Below are positions 6,823 to 14,462 of a DNA stretch of 19,481 bases, one piece after another. Position numbers and translations under genes: made by a program. Under the pieces are notes generated by a model. The model saw nothing but the letters and a program-made list of their open reading frames with translations, searched no databases and was not told where the DNA came from. The first letter of the stretch is position 1, and every line of letters begins with the position of its first letter. The stretch is from Albidovulum sp. (GTDB taxonomy: Bacteria > Pseudomonadota > Alphaproteobacteria > Rhodobacterales > Rhodobacteraceae). The stretch is taken from assembly GCA_030837825.1 (NCBI GenBank), contig JAUQYB010000127.1:1-19481 (forward strand). Reading direction: 5' to 3'.

Positions 6823-8214
6823 ATGCGCTATGTGTCGACGCGGGGCGCGGCCCCGGTCCTGGGTTTCGGCGAGGCGATGCTGACGGGCCTTGCCCGCGAC
6901 GGCGGGCTCTACGTGCCCGAGACCGTGCCAGCGATGGGCGCCGACGAGATCGCGGCGCTCTCGGGGGTCTCCTACGAGGAGACCGCCTTGCGGGTCATGC
7001 GCCCCTTCGTCGGCGACGCCTTCACCGAGGCCGAGCTGCGCGGCGCGATCGAGGCGGCCTACCGCGGCTTTGGCCATCCGGCACGCGCGCCGCTCGTCCA
7101 ACTCGCCCCCAACCACTTCCTTCTGGAACTGTTCCACGGCCCGACGCTCGCGTTCAAGGACTTCGCGATGCAGCTCATCGGCCAGCTCTTCCAGATCGCT
7201 CTGAAGCGCGAAGGCCGCCGCATCACCATCGTCGGCGCGACCTCGGGCGACACCGGCTCGGCTGCGATCGAGGCGTTCCGCGGTCTCGACAACGTCGACG
7301 TCTTCATCCTCTTCCCCGAGGGCCGCGTCTCGGACGTGCAGCGCCGGCAGATGACCACGCCAAACGAGGCGAACGTCCACGCGCTCGCGCTCAAGGGTGA
7401 TTTCGACGACTGCCAGGCCCGGCTCAAGGACATGTTCAACGATTTCGGGTTCCGCGACACGGTGGGCCTTGCCGGCGTCAACTCGATCAACTGGGCGCGG
7501 GTGCTGGCGCAGGTCGTCTACTACTTCACCGCCGCCGTCTCGCTCGGCGCACCGCACCGGCCGGTGAGCTTCACCGTGCCCACCGGCAACTTCGGCGACA
7601 TCTACGCGGGCTCCGTTGCCCGCCGGATGGGCCTGCCGGTCGACCGGCTGGTGATCGCCACCAACCAGAACGACATCCTGCACCGCTGCCTGACGACGGG
7701 TCGCTACGAGACCGGCGGGGTGAAGCCCTCGATCTCCCCCTCGATGGACATCCAGGTGTCGTCGAACTTCGAGCGCGCGCTCTTCGATGCCTATGGCCGC
7801 GACGGGCGCGCGGTGGCCCAACTCATGGACGAGCTGAAGGCAGAGGGCGGCTTCAGCGTCAGCCAGGGCGCGCTCGAGGCGCTCAGGGACCTCTACGCCT
7901 CGGGCCGGGTGTCGGAGGACGAGACGCTCGCCACCATCGCCCGCATCCGCCGCGCCACGGGCGAGCTTCTCTGCCCGCATTCGGCGGTGGGCGTGGCCGT
8001 GGCCGAGCGGCGGCGCGACCCTTCGGTGCCGATGGTCACGCTTGCCACGGCGCATCCGGCGAAGTTCCCCGACGCGGTGGAACGCGCGACCGGCGCGCGC
8101 CCGCCCTTGCCCGACCGCATGGCCGACCTTTTCTCGCGGCCCGAACGTGTTACATCGGTCCCCAACGACCTCGCGGCGCTCGAGGCGCTGATCAAGGAAA
8201 GGCGCAGGCGGTGA
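6823..8214 (+). CDS. thrC: Threonine synthase
   Basis: Threonine synthase converts O-phosphohomoserine to threonine with pyridoxal phosphate. The 463-residue product matches the long, fungal/proteobacterial-type enzyme. It begins MRYVSTRGAAPVLGF, the common N-terminus. The cofactor lysine is K112 in HGPTLAFKDFAMQL, the glycine-rich phosphate loop is GATSGDTGSAAIEAF, and VPTGNFGDIYAG is also conserved. The ATG at 6823 follows GAAGGA, 10 nt after the SURF1 stop. Its stop codon overlaps the GTG start of the M16 gene. Confidence 0.97.
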   Translation: MRYVSTRGAAPVLGFGEAMLTGLARDGGLYVPETVPAMGADEIAALSGVSYEETALRVMRPFVGDAFTEAELRGAIEAAYRGFGHPARAPLVQLAPNHFLLELFHGPTLAFKDFAMQLIGQLFQIALKREGRRITIVGATSGDTGSAAIEAFRGLDNVDVFILFPEGRVSDVQRRQMTTPNEANVHALALKGDFDDCQARLKDMFNDFGFRDTVGLAGVNSINWARVLAQVVYYFTAAVSLGAPHRPVSFTVPTGNFGDIYAGSVARRMGLPVDRLVIATNQNDILHRCLTTGRYETGGVKPSISPSMDIQVSSNFERALFDAYGRDGRAVAQLMDELKAEGGFSVSQGALEALRDLYASGRVSEDETLATIARIRRATGELLCPHSAVGVAVAERRRDPSVPMVTLATAHPAKFPDAVERATGARPPLPDRMADLFSRPERVTSVPNDLAALEALIKERRRR

Positions 8215-9473
8215 CGGTTCATCTGACAACGCTTCCCAACGGGCTCCGCATCGTGACCGAGCGGATGGACGGGCTCGCCTCGGCCGCGGCGGGGGTCTGG
8301 CTGACCGCGGGCGGGCGGCACGAACAGCCCGAGCAGAACGGCATCGCCCATTTCCTCGAACACATGGCGTTCAAGGGCACGAAGCGACGCAGCGCCGCCC
8401 GCATCGCCGAGGAGATCGAGGACGTCGGCGGCTACATCAACGCCTATACCTCGCGCGAGATGACCGCCTATTACGCCCGGGTGCTGGAACCCGACGTGCC
8501 GCTTGCGCTCGACGTGATCTCGGACATCGTGCTCAACCCGGTCTTCGACCCCAGGGAGATCGAGACCGAGCGCCACGTGATCCTGCAGGAGATCGGCCAG
8601 GCGCTCGACACCCCCGACGACATCATCTTCGACTGGCTCCAGGAGGCGGCCTTCCCCGACCAGCCGCTCGGCCGCACCATCCTCGGGCCGGCCGAACGCG
8701 TGGCGGGCTTCGGGCGCACCGACCTGACGCGGTTCGTCGGCGAACACTACGGGCCCGACCAGATGATCCTCTCGGCCGCGGGCGCGGTCGATCACGATGC
8801 GGTGGTGAAGGCGGCCGAGGCGGCCTTCGGCGCTCTCGCCCCGGTGGGGCGGGGTCCCTTGCCGCCCGCCCGCTGGCAGGGCGGCGAGCGGCGCGAGGTG
8901 AAGGACCTCGAGCAGGTGCATTTCGCGCTCGGCTTCGAGGCGCCGAGCGTGCGCGACCGCGACTTCCACACCGCGCAGGTCTACACCACCGCGCTCGGCG
9001 GCGGCATGTCCTCGCGGCTCTTCCAGAAGATCCGCGAGGAGCGGGGCCTGTGCTATTCGATCTACGCCCAGGCCGGCGCCTATGACGACACCGGGATGCT
9101 GACGATCTATGCCGGCACCTCGGCCGAGGAGATCGGCGACCTTGCCGGGCTGACCATCGAGGAGATGAAGCGCGCGGCCGGGGACATGACCGAGGCCGAG
9201 GTGGCGCGGGCGCGGGCGCAGATGAAGGCGGGCCTGCTGATGGGGCTCGAAAGCCCGTCGGGCCGGGCCGAGCGGATGGCGCGGCACATCGCCGTCTGGG
9301 GCCGGGTGCAGAGCGCCGAGGAAAGTGCGGCCGAGATCGAGGCGGTGACCCGCGCCGATGTCCTCAGGTTCGCCGGCGGCATCGTCGGCGGCGCCACGAC
9401 GGCGCTCGCGCTCTATGGCCCGGTGGATCACGCGCCCACCCTCGGCCGCCTGCGCGAACGGCTCGCGGCCTGA
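8211..9473 (+). CDS. M16-family zinc peptidase (processing-peptidase-like)
   Basis: This 420-residue protein is a single-chain M16B peptidase related to the beta subunit of mitochondrial processing peptidase. The inverted zinc motif H47-F-L-E50-H51 and the third ligand E127, exactly 76 residues after H51, are all present, so the active site looks intact. The second-half landmarks GGGMSSRLFQKIREERGLCYSIYA are those of the family. It starts with GTG in a GTGA overlap with thrC, and its stop overlaps the next ATG (TGATG), which suggests translational coupling across thrC, M16 and the acetyltransferase. Natural substrates of bacterial members are poorly known. Confidence 0.94.
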   Translation: MTVHLTTLPNGLRIVTERMDGLASAAAGVWLTAGGRHEQPEQNGIAHFLEHMAFKGTKRRSAARIAEEIEDVGGYINAYTSREMTAYYARVLEPDVPLALDVISDIVLNPVFDPREIETERHVILQEIGQALDTPDDIIFDWLQEAAFPDQPLGRTILGPAERVAGFGRTDLTRFVGEHYGPDQMILSAAGAVDHDAVVKAAEAAFGALAPVGRGPLPPARWQGGERREVKDLEQVHFALGFEAPSVRDRDFHTAQVYTTALGGGMSSRLFQKIREERGLCYSIYAQAGAYDDTGMLTIYAGTSAEEIGDLAGLTIEEMKRAAGDMTEAEVARARAQMKAGLLMGLESPSGRAERMARHIAVWGRVQSAEESAAEIEAVTRADVLRFAGGIVGGATTALALYGPVDHAPTLGRLRERLAA

Positions 9474-10057
9474 TGTTCTCCGGCCGGCGGAAGGTCCGGA
9501 TCGAGACCGAGCGGCTGACGCTGCGCCTGCCGATGCATTCCGATTTTCGTGCCTGGGCGGGCCTCAGGGAGGAAAGCCGCACCTTCCTGACCCCGTGGGA
9601 GCCGACCTGGTCGGCCGATCACCTGACCCGGAAGGCCTTCACCAACCGGGTCTACTGGGCGGCGCGGGCCTGGTCGGGCGGCACCGCGATGCCGCTCTTC
9701 CTGATCCGCCGCACCGACCAGGTGCTGATCGGCGCGGTGACCGTCGACAACATCCGCCGCGGCCCGGCGCAGGCAGCGACGATCGGCTACTGGATCGGCG
9801 CCGCCCATGCGCGGCAGGGCTACATGGCCGAGGCGCTGCGCGCGGTGATCCATCACTGCTTCACCACGCTCGACCTCAGCCGGCTCGAAAGCGCCTGCCT
9901 GCCGGAGAACGCGGCCTCGCGCGGGGTGCTGGAGAAATGCGGCTACAAGTACGAGGGGGTGGCACAGAGCTACCTCCAGATCAACGGCCGCTGGCGCAAC
10001 CACGTGCTCTATGCCAACCTGCGCGGCGACCGCCGGGGCCGCACCGACGCCGGCTGA
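9473..10057 (+). CDS. RimJ/RimL-type GNAT N-acetyltransferase
   Basis: The 194-residue product starts with the typical ETERLTLRLPMHSDFRAWAGLRE segment of ribosomal-protein alanine acetyltransferase-like GNATs. Motif A is visible as IGYWIGAAHARQGYMAEALRAVI (the R-Q-G-Y-M-A pyrophosphate loop), and motif B is ENAASRGVLEKCGYKYEG. Proteins of this type acetylate ribosomal N-termini or other amines using acetyl-CoA. The exact target cannot be read from sequence. It is coupled to the M16 peptidase gene by a one-base overlap. Confidence 0.88.
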   Translation: MFSGRRKVRIETERLTLRLPMHSDFRAWAGLREESRTFLTPWEPTWSADHLTRKAFTNRVYWAARAWSGGTAMPLFLIRRTDQVLIGAVTVDNIRRGPAQAATIGYWIGAAHARQGYMAEALRAVIHHCFTTLDLSRLESACLPENAASRGVLEKCGYKYEGVAQSYLQINGRWRNHVLYANLRGDRRGRTDAG

Positions 10058-10081
10058 CGGCTCGGCACCCTGCGGCTGCGG

Positions 10082-10130
10082 CCGGGGGCGCGCCGCCCCC
10101 GGACCCCCGGGATACTTGGACAACGAAGAA
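10082..10130 (+). repeat. Intergenic hairpin element, Rhodobacteraceae-like
   Basis: CCGGGGGC (10082-10089) and GCCCCCGG (10095-10102) form a perfect 8-bp stem with a 5-nt loop. The following segment contains CCCCCGGGATACTTGG (10104-10119) and an AACGAAGAAG tail. From general familiarity, intergenic elements with a GC hairpin followed by a CCCGGGATA-TTTGG...AAGAAG-like tail recur in Rhodobacteraceae genomes; I cannot confirm copy number here. It may also terminate transcription after the acetyltransferase gene. Confidence 0.5.
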
Positions 10131-10144
10131 GCGGAGGGCGGACG

Positions 10145-11557
10145 GTGCTGAACCCGGCGGATGCGGCCTTTGCCGCGAGCCTCGCGGCGCGCCTGCCCGA
10201 AGGCACCCTCGCGCCGGCGGGCCCGCGCGACCTCGACGAACCCCGCGGCCGCGGCGTGACGCCGGCGGCGTTGCTCGCGCGGCCGCGCAGCGTCGAGGAG
10301 GTGGTCCGGATCGTCCGCGCCTGCGCGGCGGCGCGGGTCGGGATCGTGCCGCGCGGCGGCGGGACGGGGCTCGTGCTCGGCCAGGTGATGCCGGAGGGGC
10401 AGGCGCCGCTGATCCTCTCGCTCGACCGGATGGCGGCCTGCCGCGGGCTCTGGCCCGAGGAGGGGCTGATGATTGCCGAGGCCGGGATGACGCTGGCCGC
10501 GGCGCAGGCTGCGGCGGAGGCGGCGGGGCTGCTGCTGCCGCTCTCGCTCGCCTCGGAGGGATCGGCGCAGCTCGGCGGCGTTCTCGCCACCAACGCCGGC
10601 GGCACCGCGGTGCTGCGCTACGGCACCGCGCGCGCGCTTTGCCTTGGGGTGGAGGCGGTGCTGGCCGACGGATCGGTCTTCAACGGCTTGAAACGGCTCA
10701 GGAAAGACAATACCGGCTATGACCTTTCCGGTCTTCTCGTTGGCTCCGAGGGGACGCTCGGCATCCTCACCGCGGCGGTCCTCCGGCTCCATCCCCGGCC
10801 CGCGGCGCGGGCGACGACGATGCTCGTGGTGGCGGACCCGGGCGCGGCGCTGGCGCTCCTGCGGCTGGTGCAGGACCGCACCGGCGGGGCGGCCGCGACC
10901 TTCGAGCTGATCGGCGGGCAGGGGTTGCGCTTTCTCGACGAGGTGATGCCGGAGGTCCGCCAGCCCTTCGCCGCGCGGCCCGACTGGTCGGTGCTGATCG
11001 AGCTTGGCCTGCCGCCGGGGCTGGAGGCCGAGCCGGTGCTGGCCGGGATCTACGCCGCGGCGGAGGACGCGGGCCTTGTCTCCGACGCAATCATGGCCAC
11101 GACCGGGGCGCAGCGGGAGGCGCTCTGGGCCTTGCGCGAGATGATTCCGGTGGCGAACCGGCGGATCGGGGCTGTGGCCTCGCACGACATTTCGCTGCCC
11201 TTGTCGGAGATCGCCGCTTTCCTGCCCCGGGCGCAGGCCGCGGTGAGGTCGATTTATCCCTTCCGGATCAATGTCTTCGGCCATCTGGGCGACGGCAACC
11301 TGCACTACAACATCTTCCCGCCCGCGGGCGAGGACCGGGCGGGCCATGCGGGGCGGGCGGAGGCGGTGACGCGGGCGGTGCATGACCTTGTGCACGATCA
11401 CGGCGGCTCGGTCAGCGCCGAGCACGGGATCGGCCGGCTGAAGGCGGGGGAGCTGGTCCGCTACGCCGATCCGGCGAAGCTCATGGCGATGCGGGCGATC
11501 AAGCAGGCCCTTGATCCGCAAGGGATTCTCAACCCCGGCGCGGTGCTGGCGGTCTGA
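10145..11557 (+). CDS. FAD-linked oxidase, GlcD/D-2-hydroxyacid dehydrogenase-like
   Basis: This 470-residue flavoprotein belongs to the VAO/PCMH superfamily, near glycolate oxidase GlcD, D-lactate dehydrogenase and D-2-hydroxyglutarate dehydrogenase. The FAD-binding_4 domain shows VPRGGGTGLVLGQ and the LASEGSAQLGGVLATNAGG and YDLSGLLVGSEGTLGI segments. The C-terminal domain has the metal/substrate motif H380-LGDGNLH387 and SAEHGIGRLK (H427). It oxidises a D-2-hydroxyacid to the 2-oxoacid; which one is not decidable, and no glcE/glcF partner is present. The start is GTG at 10145, 6 nt after GGAGGG. It stands alone between the intergenic element and a strong 3' hairpin. Confidence 0.9.
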   Translation: MLNPADAAFAASLAARLPEGTLAPAGPRDLDEPRGRGVTPAALLARPRSVEEVVRIVRACAAARVGIVPRGGGTGLVLGQVMPEGQAPLILSLDRMAACRGLWPEEGLMIAEAGMTLAAAQAAAEAAGLLLPLSLASEGSAQLGGVLATNAGGTAVLRYGTARALCLGVEAVLADGSVFNGLKRLRKDNTGYDLSGLLVGSEGTLGILTAAVLRLHPRPAARATTMLVVADPGAALALLRLVQDRTGGAAATFELIGGQGLRFLDEVMPEVRQPFAARPDWSVLIELGLPPGLEAEPVLAGIYAAAEDAGLVSDAIMATTGAQREALWALREMIPVANRRIGAVASHDISLPLSEIAAFLPRAQAAVRSIYPFRINVFGHLGDGNLHYNIFPPAGEDRAGHAGRAEAVTRAVHDLVHDHGGSVSAEHGIGRLKAGELVRYADPAKLMAMRAIKQALDPQGILNPGAVLAV

Positions 11558-11565
11558 GACGGAAT

Positions 11566-11593
11566 GCCCCGCCGGGGGAAGGGCCGGCGGGGC
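11566..11593 (+). terminator. Strong hairpin after the FAD oxidase
   Basis: GCCCCGCCGG (11566-11575) pairs perfectly with CCGGCGGGGC (11584-11593) across an 8-nt G/A loop, beginning 8 nt after the stop codon. No T-run follows, so termination efficiency is uncertain, but position and stability fit a 3'-end hairpin. It also marks the left limit of the accessory interval. Confidence 0.6.
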
Positions 11594-11702
11594 TGGAGCC
11601 GCGGAACACGGAGCGTGTGTGCCCGGGGAAGGACGGGCAGGACAAGGTCTAGGGGCGATTCCCTACCAGCCGGTTAAGGGCCGCCGGGCGGGGCGGAAAA
11701 GC

Positions 11703-11757
11703 CGTCGGGCATCCGTCGGGTCTGCGTCGGGCATCCGTCGGTTTTCCGTCCCGACAC
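11703..11757 (+). repeat. Array of five 11-bp units
   Basis: Units start at 11703, 11714, 11725, 11736 and 11747. The first and third are identical (CGTCGGGCATC), the second is CGTCGGGTCTG, the fourth CGTCGGTTTTC, and the fifth is degenerate (CGTCCCGACAC). Units 1-2 and 3-4 also form a 16-bp direct repeat with a period of 22. The spacing is close to one helical turn, so each unit would face the same side of the DNA. It lies about 90-180 bp upstream of the truncated methyltransferase and could be an operator array or a decaying tandem repeat. Confidence 0.6.
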
Positions 11758-11845
11758 GGCGCGCGGGGGGCCAACGGATGCGAAACCCCTCGCGCCGCCG
11801 CATCGGCTTGTCCGCCGCCCGAAAGCCGTTAAGGTTTCCGCAACC

Positions 11846-12292
11846 ATGATGCGTTCGGATGGGGGCAGGCAGGCGGGCCAGATGACCAATCACCTCTACT
11901 ACGGCGACAACCTCAAGGTGCTCCGCGACGAGATCGCGGACGAAAGCGTCGACCTGATCTACCTCGATCCGCCGTTCAACTCGAACGCCAGCTACAACGT
12001 GCTGTTCCGCTCGCCCGCCGGCGACCAGTCGGCAGCGCAGATCGAGGCCTTCGACGACACCTGGCACTGGGGCGACGAGGCCGAGGCGGCGTTCCAGGAG
12101 GTGCGCCGGTCGGGCCACACCGACGCCGCGACGATGCTCGAGGCGATGCGGTCGTTCCTGGGCATGAACGACATGATGGCCTATCTCGCGATGATGGCGG
12201 TCAGGCTGGTGGAACTGCACCGGGTGCTGAAGCCGGCCGGGAGCCTTTATCTGCACTGCGACCCGACGGCGAGTGTGTCAAGATGTTGTTAA
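11846..12292 (+). pseudogene. 5' fragment of an adenine-type DNA methyltransferase gene
   Basis: The residues from ATG 11882 (MTNHLYYGDNLKVLRD, then D29-P-P-F32) are the N-terminus of a site-specific DNA methyltransferase of the N6-adenine type, with DPPF as catalytic motif IV. The frame follows the family through AFDDTWHWGDEAEAAF, MMAYLAMMAVRLVELHRVLKP and SLYLHCDPTAS, to about position 12274. It then gains five unrelated residues (VSRCC) and stops at 12292. Full-length relatives run several hundred residues, including the AdoMet motif I (FxGxG), which is absent here, so the product should be inactive. Alternative starts are ATG 11846 and 11849. The fragment has backbone-like GC (39 of 60 bases in 12121-12180), unlike the cassette that follows. 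Its missing 3' part is not found before the next backbone gene. Confidence 0.85.
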
Positions 12293-12314
12293 CTTCTGCT
12301 AATCGCAGTATAGA
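12286..12314 (+). promoter_or_regulatory. Putative promoter of the restriction-modification cassette
   Basis: TTGTTA (12286-12291) and TATAGA (12309-12314) each match 4 of 6 consensus positions with an optimal 17-bp spacer. A 9-bp direct repeat AGATGTTGT (12281-12289 and 12312-12320) overlaps both hexamers, and a small dyad CTGC-TAATC-GCAG (12296-12308) fills the spacer. This arrangement suggests a repressible promoter, although no controller (C) protein gene is present. Confidence 0.4.
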
Positions 12315-12353
12315 TGTTGTGAGCGAAGAACCCCTGCGGACGCTGAGGACGAA

Positions 12354-13436
12354 ATGAGTGCTTCCCGGACGATCAAGGCTTATATCCAAACAAAGCTCGG
12401 TAGTGCATTTCACGCCGACGGCCTGGAAGTGATGAAGCAAAGACGGGAAGCCTCCGTCGATCTCATAATGACTAGTCCACCTTTCGCACTTACCCGTAAG
12501 AAGGATTATGGTAACAAACAAGAGGGTGCTTATCTAAGCTGGTTCCGGGATTTTGCCGAACAGTTTCATCGAATACTCAAGACTGATGGTAGCCTGGTAA
12601 TTGATCTAGGCGGGGCATGGAAGCCGGGATTGCCCGTGCGCAGTCTCTACCACTTCAAGATTTTGATCATGCTCTGTGAAGACTACGGATTTCACCTTGC
12701 GCAGGAATATTATTGGTGGAATCCGTCAAAGCTTCCCTCTCCCGCCGAGTGGGTGAATGTCCGCCGAATTCGCGTTAAAGACGGGATCAATACGGTTTGG
12801 TGGCTCGCAAAGACACCGTGGCCACGCGCAAGCAATCGCCGCGTTCTTCAGCCATACAGTGAGAGCATGAAAGCACTGTTGAATAACGGCTATCAGGCTA
12901 AACTACGGCCATCCGGCCACGATATTAGCGAGAAATTTGCTATCGACAACGGAGCATCGATCCCCCCGAATCTCATTGCTATTCCGAATACCGAAAGTAA
13001 CAGTAGCTACATGAGATACTGCAAAGAAAATGGAATAAAAGCCCACCCTGCACGCTTTCCCGCCGCCTTGCCCGAGTACTTCATTCGGATGGTCACCGAT
13101 CCCGGCGATGTGGTGCTAGATCCGTTCGGCGGCAGCTGTATAACTGGCGAGGTAGCCGAACGCCTCGGTCGGAAGTGGATTTGCGCTGAATTGATCGAAA
13201 CGTACCTCGAAGGTGCAAAGGGTCGATTTGAGGGGTCCTTAAATCGGCCAAAGCAAAAGACAAAGAATCAAGAAGACGGGTATTATCGCATACCGCATCC
13301 GGGCTTGCTGTGGACCGGAATTGATGAACGCGAGTCTGCGCCATTGCAGAAGGATGGCGGTAAACGTCGGCTCGAGCGTAGGCAAATGACCGAGATTGAA
13401 ACGGACGATGTTACATTTATCGAGGCAGCAGAATAA
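12354..13436 (+). CDS. M.PvuII-like N4-cytosine DNA methyltransferase
   Basis: This 360-residue enzyme transfers a methyl group from S-adenosylmethionine to the N4 of cytosine. The order is that of beta-class methylases: catalytic motif IV T40-S-P-P-F44 comes first, and the AdoMet-binding motif I is late, at D256-P-F-G-G-S261. From memory it matches M.PvuII along its whole length, including TSPPFALxRKK, NPSKLPSPxEWVN, RPSGHDI, GxSIPPNL and AHPARFPAxLPExFIRM, so I call it N4C rather than N6A. It has about 30 extra C-terminal residues relative to M.PvuII, perhaps a local extension. Motif I reads GGSCITG instead of the usual GGSNTTG. The ATG at 12354 follows GAGGA. The HNH nuclease gene starts 3 nt after its stop. 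It probably protects host DNA from that nuclease. Whether it shares the CAGCTG specificity of PvuII is unknown. Confidence 0.9.
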   Translation: MSASRTIKAYIQTKLGSAFHADGLEVMKQRREASVDLIMTSPPFALTRKKDYGNKQEGAYLSWFRDFAEQFHRILKTDGSLVIDLGGAWKPGLPVRSLYHFKILIMLCEDYGFHLAQEYYWWNPSKLPSPAEWVNVRRIRVKDGINTVWWLAKTPWPRASNRRVLQPYSESMKALLNNGYQAKLRPSGHDISEKFAIDNGASIPPNLIAIPNTESNSSYMRYCKENGIKAHPARFPAALPEYFIRMVTDPGDVVLDPFGGSCITGEVAERLGRKWICAELIETYLEGAKGRFEGSLNRPKQKTKNQEDGYYRIPHPGLLWTGIDERESAPLQKDGGKRRLERRQMTEIETDDVTFIEAAE

Positions 13437-13439
13437 ATT

Positions 13440-14462
13440 ATGCCACGGCTTAGCAAGTCGGACTTACTCGAGATGTTCGAGGAATCGATCGTAGGAAGTG
13501 ACCTTAGTTTTCTACGCATTTCCGATGAAGGCGTTCATCCCGCGGCTTATCAAATTATCAAAGGTGCCAAATCATTTCGTTTAAAGGTATACATATGGAA
13601 TCTGACGCCCGGTGGCAATAGACGGCCACTGGACGAATGGAGGATTCAGCCCACCGGACTTCCCGCTACCGGCAACATAGTACGATTCCTACCAGAACTC
13701 GACGGGAAGACGGCGATTCTGGGCTGGAACGAGCGGTATGATGTGTTTGCTGCGTTTGATGTGAACAAACATCTCGGGCCGCTAGGCGCATCCCCCTCGA
13801 TTCAGTTGCGTGAGAATTCGCTGCAACAAGCTCGATTAAATGGCATTGCCTGTCATTTTAAAGGCAGTGAAGAAATCGCCTTCGCGGTAAAGCCGACGTA
13901 CCTGAGTGTATATCTGGAAAATATGGAAAGTTTACACGCGTGCGGCTCTTCACAACAGGCTCTGGTTCTGCTCGAAGCTATCTGTAACGATCCGAAGAGC
14001 GTGGATGATCGAGACATTGAACAGCGTGTCGCCGCACCACGTCGGTTTGCAATCGTTTCGGCACGGAAGGCGCTTCGTGACGCGAACTTTTCGGAGCGAG
14101 TTCTTGCCGCATACTCTAATAGCTGTGCCATGTGTGGCGCACAGATGCGCCTTTTGGATGCTGCGCATATTCTACCAGCGGCGCATCCTGATAGCACTGA
14201 CGATACGAGCAATGGAATTGCCCTGTGCGCACTTCATCATCGCGCATATGACCGGAGTCTGGTCACGTTCGACACGGGATATCGGATTCATAGAAATGAC
14301 GAAATGGAGAGAAAACTTACAGAATCCGGAGTAGATCGGGGCCTCGAGGCTTTTCGGACCCAGCTTTTTCCCACGATCGCCGTCCCGCCAAGTCGAGATG
14401 ATAGGCCTTCACCCGAACTAGTTGCAAAGGTGAACATACTCAGGGGTTGGCACCTGTCATGA
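13440..14462 (+). CDS. HNH endonuclease, probable cognate restriction enzyme
   Basis: The 340-residue product has a C-terminal HNH nuclease domain at about 205-285. Zinc-type cysteines C229 and C232 (CAMC) are followed by DAAHI (H243), then S-N258-G-I-A-L-C263-A-L-H266-H267-R-A-Y-D. All core His, Asn and Cys residues are present, so it looks active. The N-terminal 190 residues (with YIWNLTPGGNRRPLDEWRIQ, AILGWNERYDVFAAFD and the SPSIQLRE segment) form a separate domain I cannot name with certainty. I have the impression of seeing it in other HNH restriction proteins, where it would recognise DNA. It is unlike R.PvuII, which is a small PD-type nuclease. The gene is 3 nt downstream of the methyltransferase and shares its low GC. 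Function as a type II restriction enzyme is inferred from this pairing. Confidence 0.85.
   Translation: MPRLSKSDLLEMFEESIVGSDLSFLRISDEGVHPAAYQIIKGAKSFRLKVYIWNLTPGGNRRPLDEWRIQPTGLPATGNIVRFLPELDGKTAILGWNERYDVFAAFDVNKHLGPLGASPSIQLRENSLQQARLNGIACHFKGSEEIAFAVKPTYLSVYLENMESLHACGSSQQALVLLEAICNDPKSVDDRDIEQRVAAPRRFAIVSARKALRDANFSERVLAAYSNSCAMCGAQMRLLDAAHILPAAHPDSTDDTSNGIALCALHHRAYDRSLVTFDTGYRIHRNDEMERKLTESGVDRGLEAFRTQLFPTIAVPPSRDDRPSPELVAKVNILRGWHLS

Larger units (their letters stand above)
12275..14462 (+). other. AT-richer restriction-modification cassette (small genomic island)
   Basis: Base composition drops sharply at about 12275 and rises again at the HNH stop codon. Counted samples are 25 G+C of 60 in both 12661-12720 and 13561-13620, against 38 of 60 in 8401-8460. 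Codon use also changes, with many A/T third positions. The interval holds exactly one methyltransferase and one nuclease and no integrase, transposase or tRNA, and I see no convincing terminal repeats. It probably arrived by homologous or illegitimate recombination at a defence hotspot. Confidence 0.75.

Noticed and set aside
9428..11521. Minus-strand open frame of 697 residues
   Set aside because: It lies wholly opposite the acetyltransferase and FAD oxidase genes, which have clear family motifs. The antisense product is low-complexity Arg/Pro/Gly/His.
12276..14459. TGTCA at both ends of the restriction-modification cassette (12276-12280 and 14455-14459) as a target-site duplication
   Set aside because: A shared 5-mer is expected by chance; there are no terminal inverted repeats or transposase, and the 3' part of the interrupted gene is missing, which a simple transposition would not cause.
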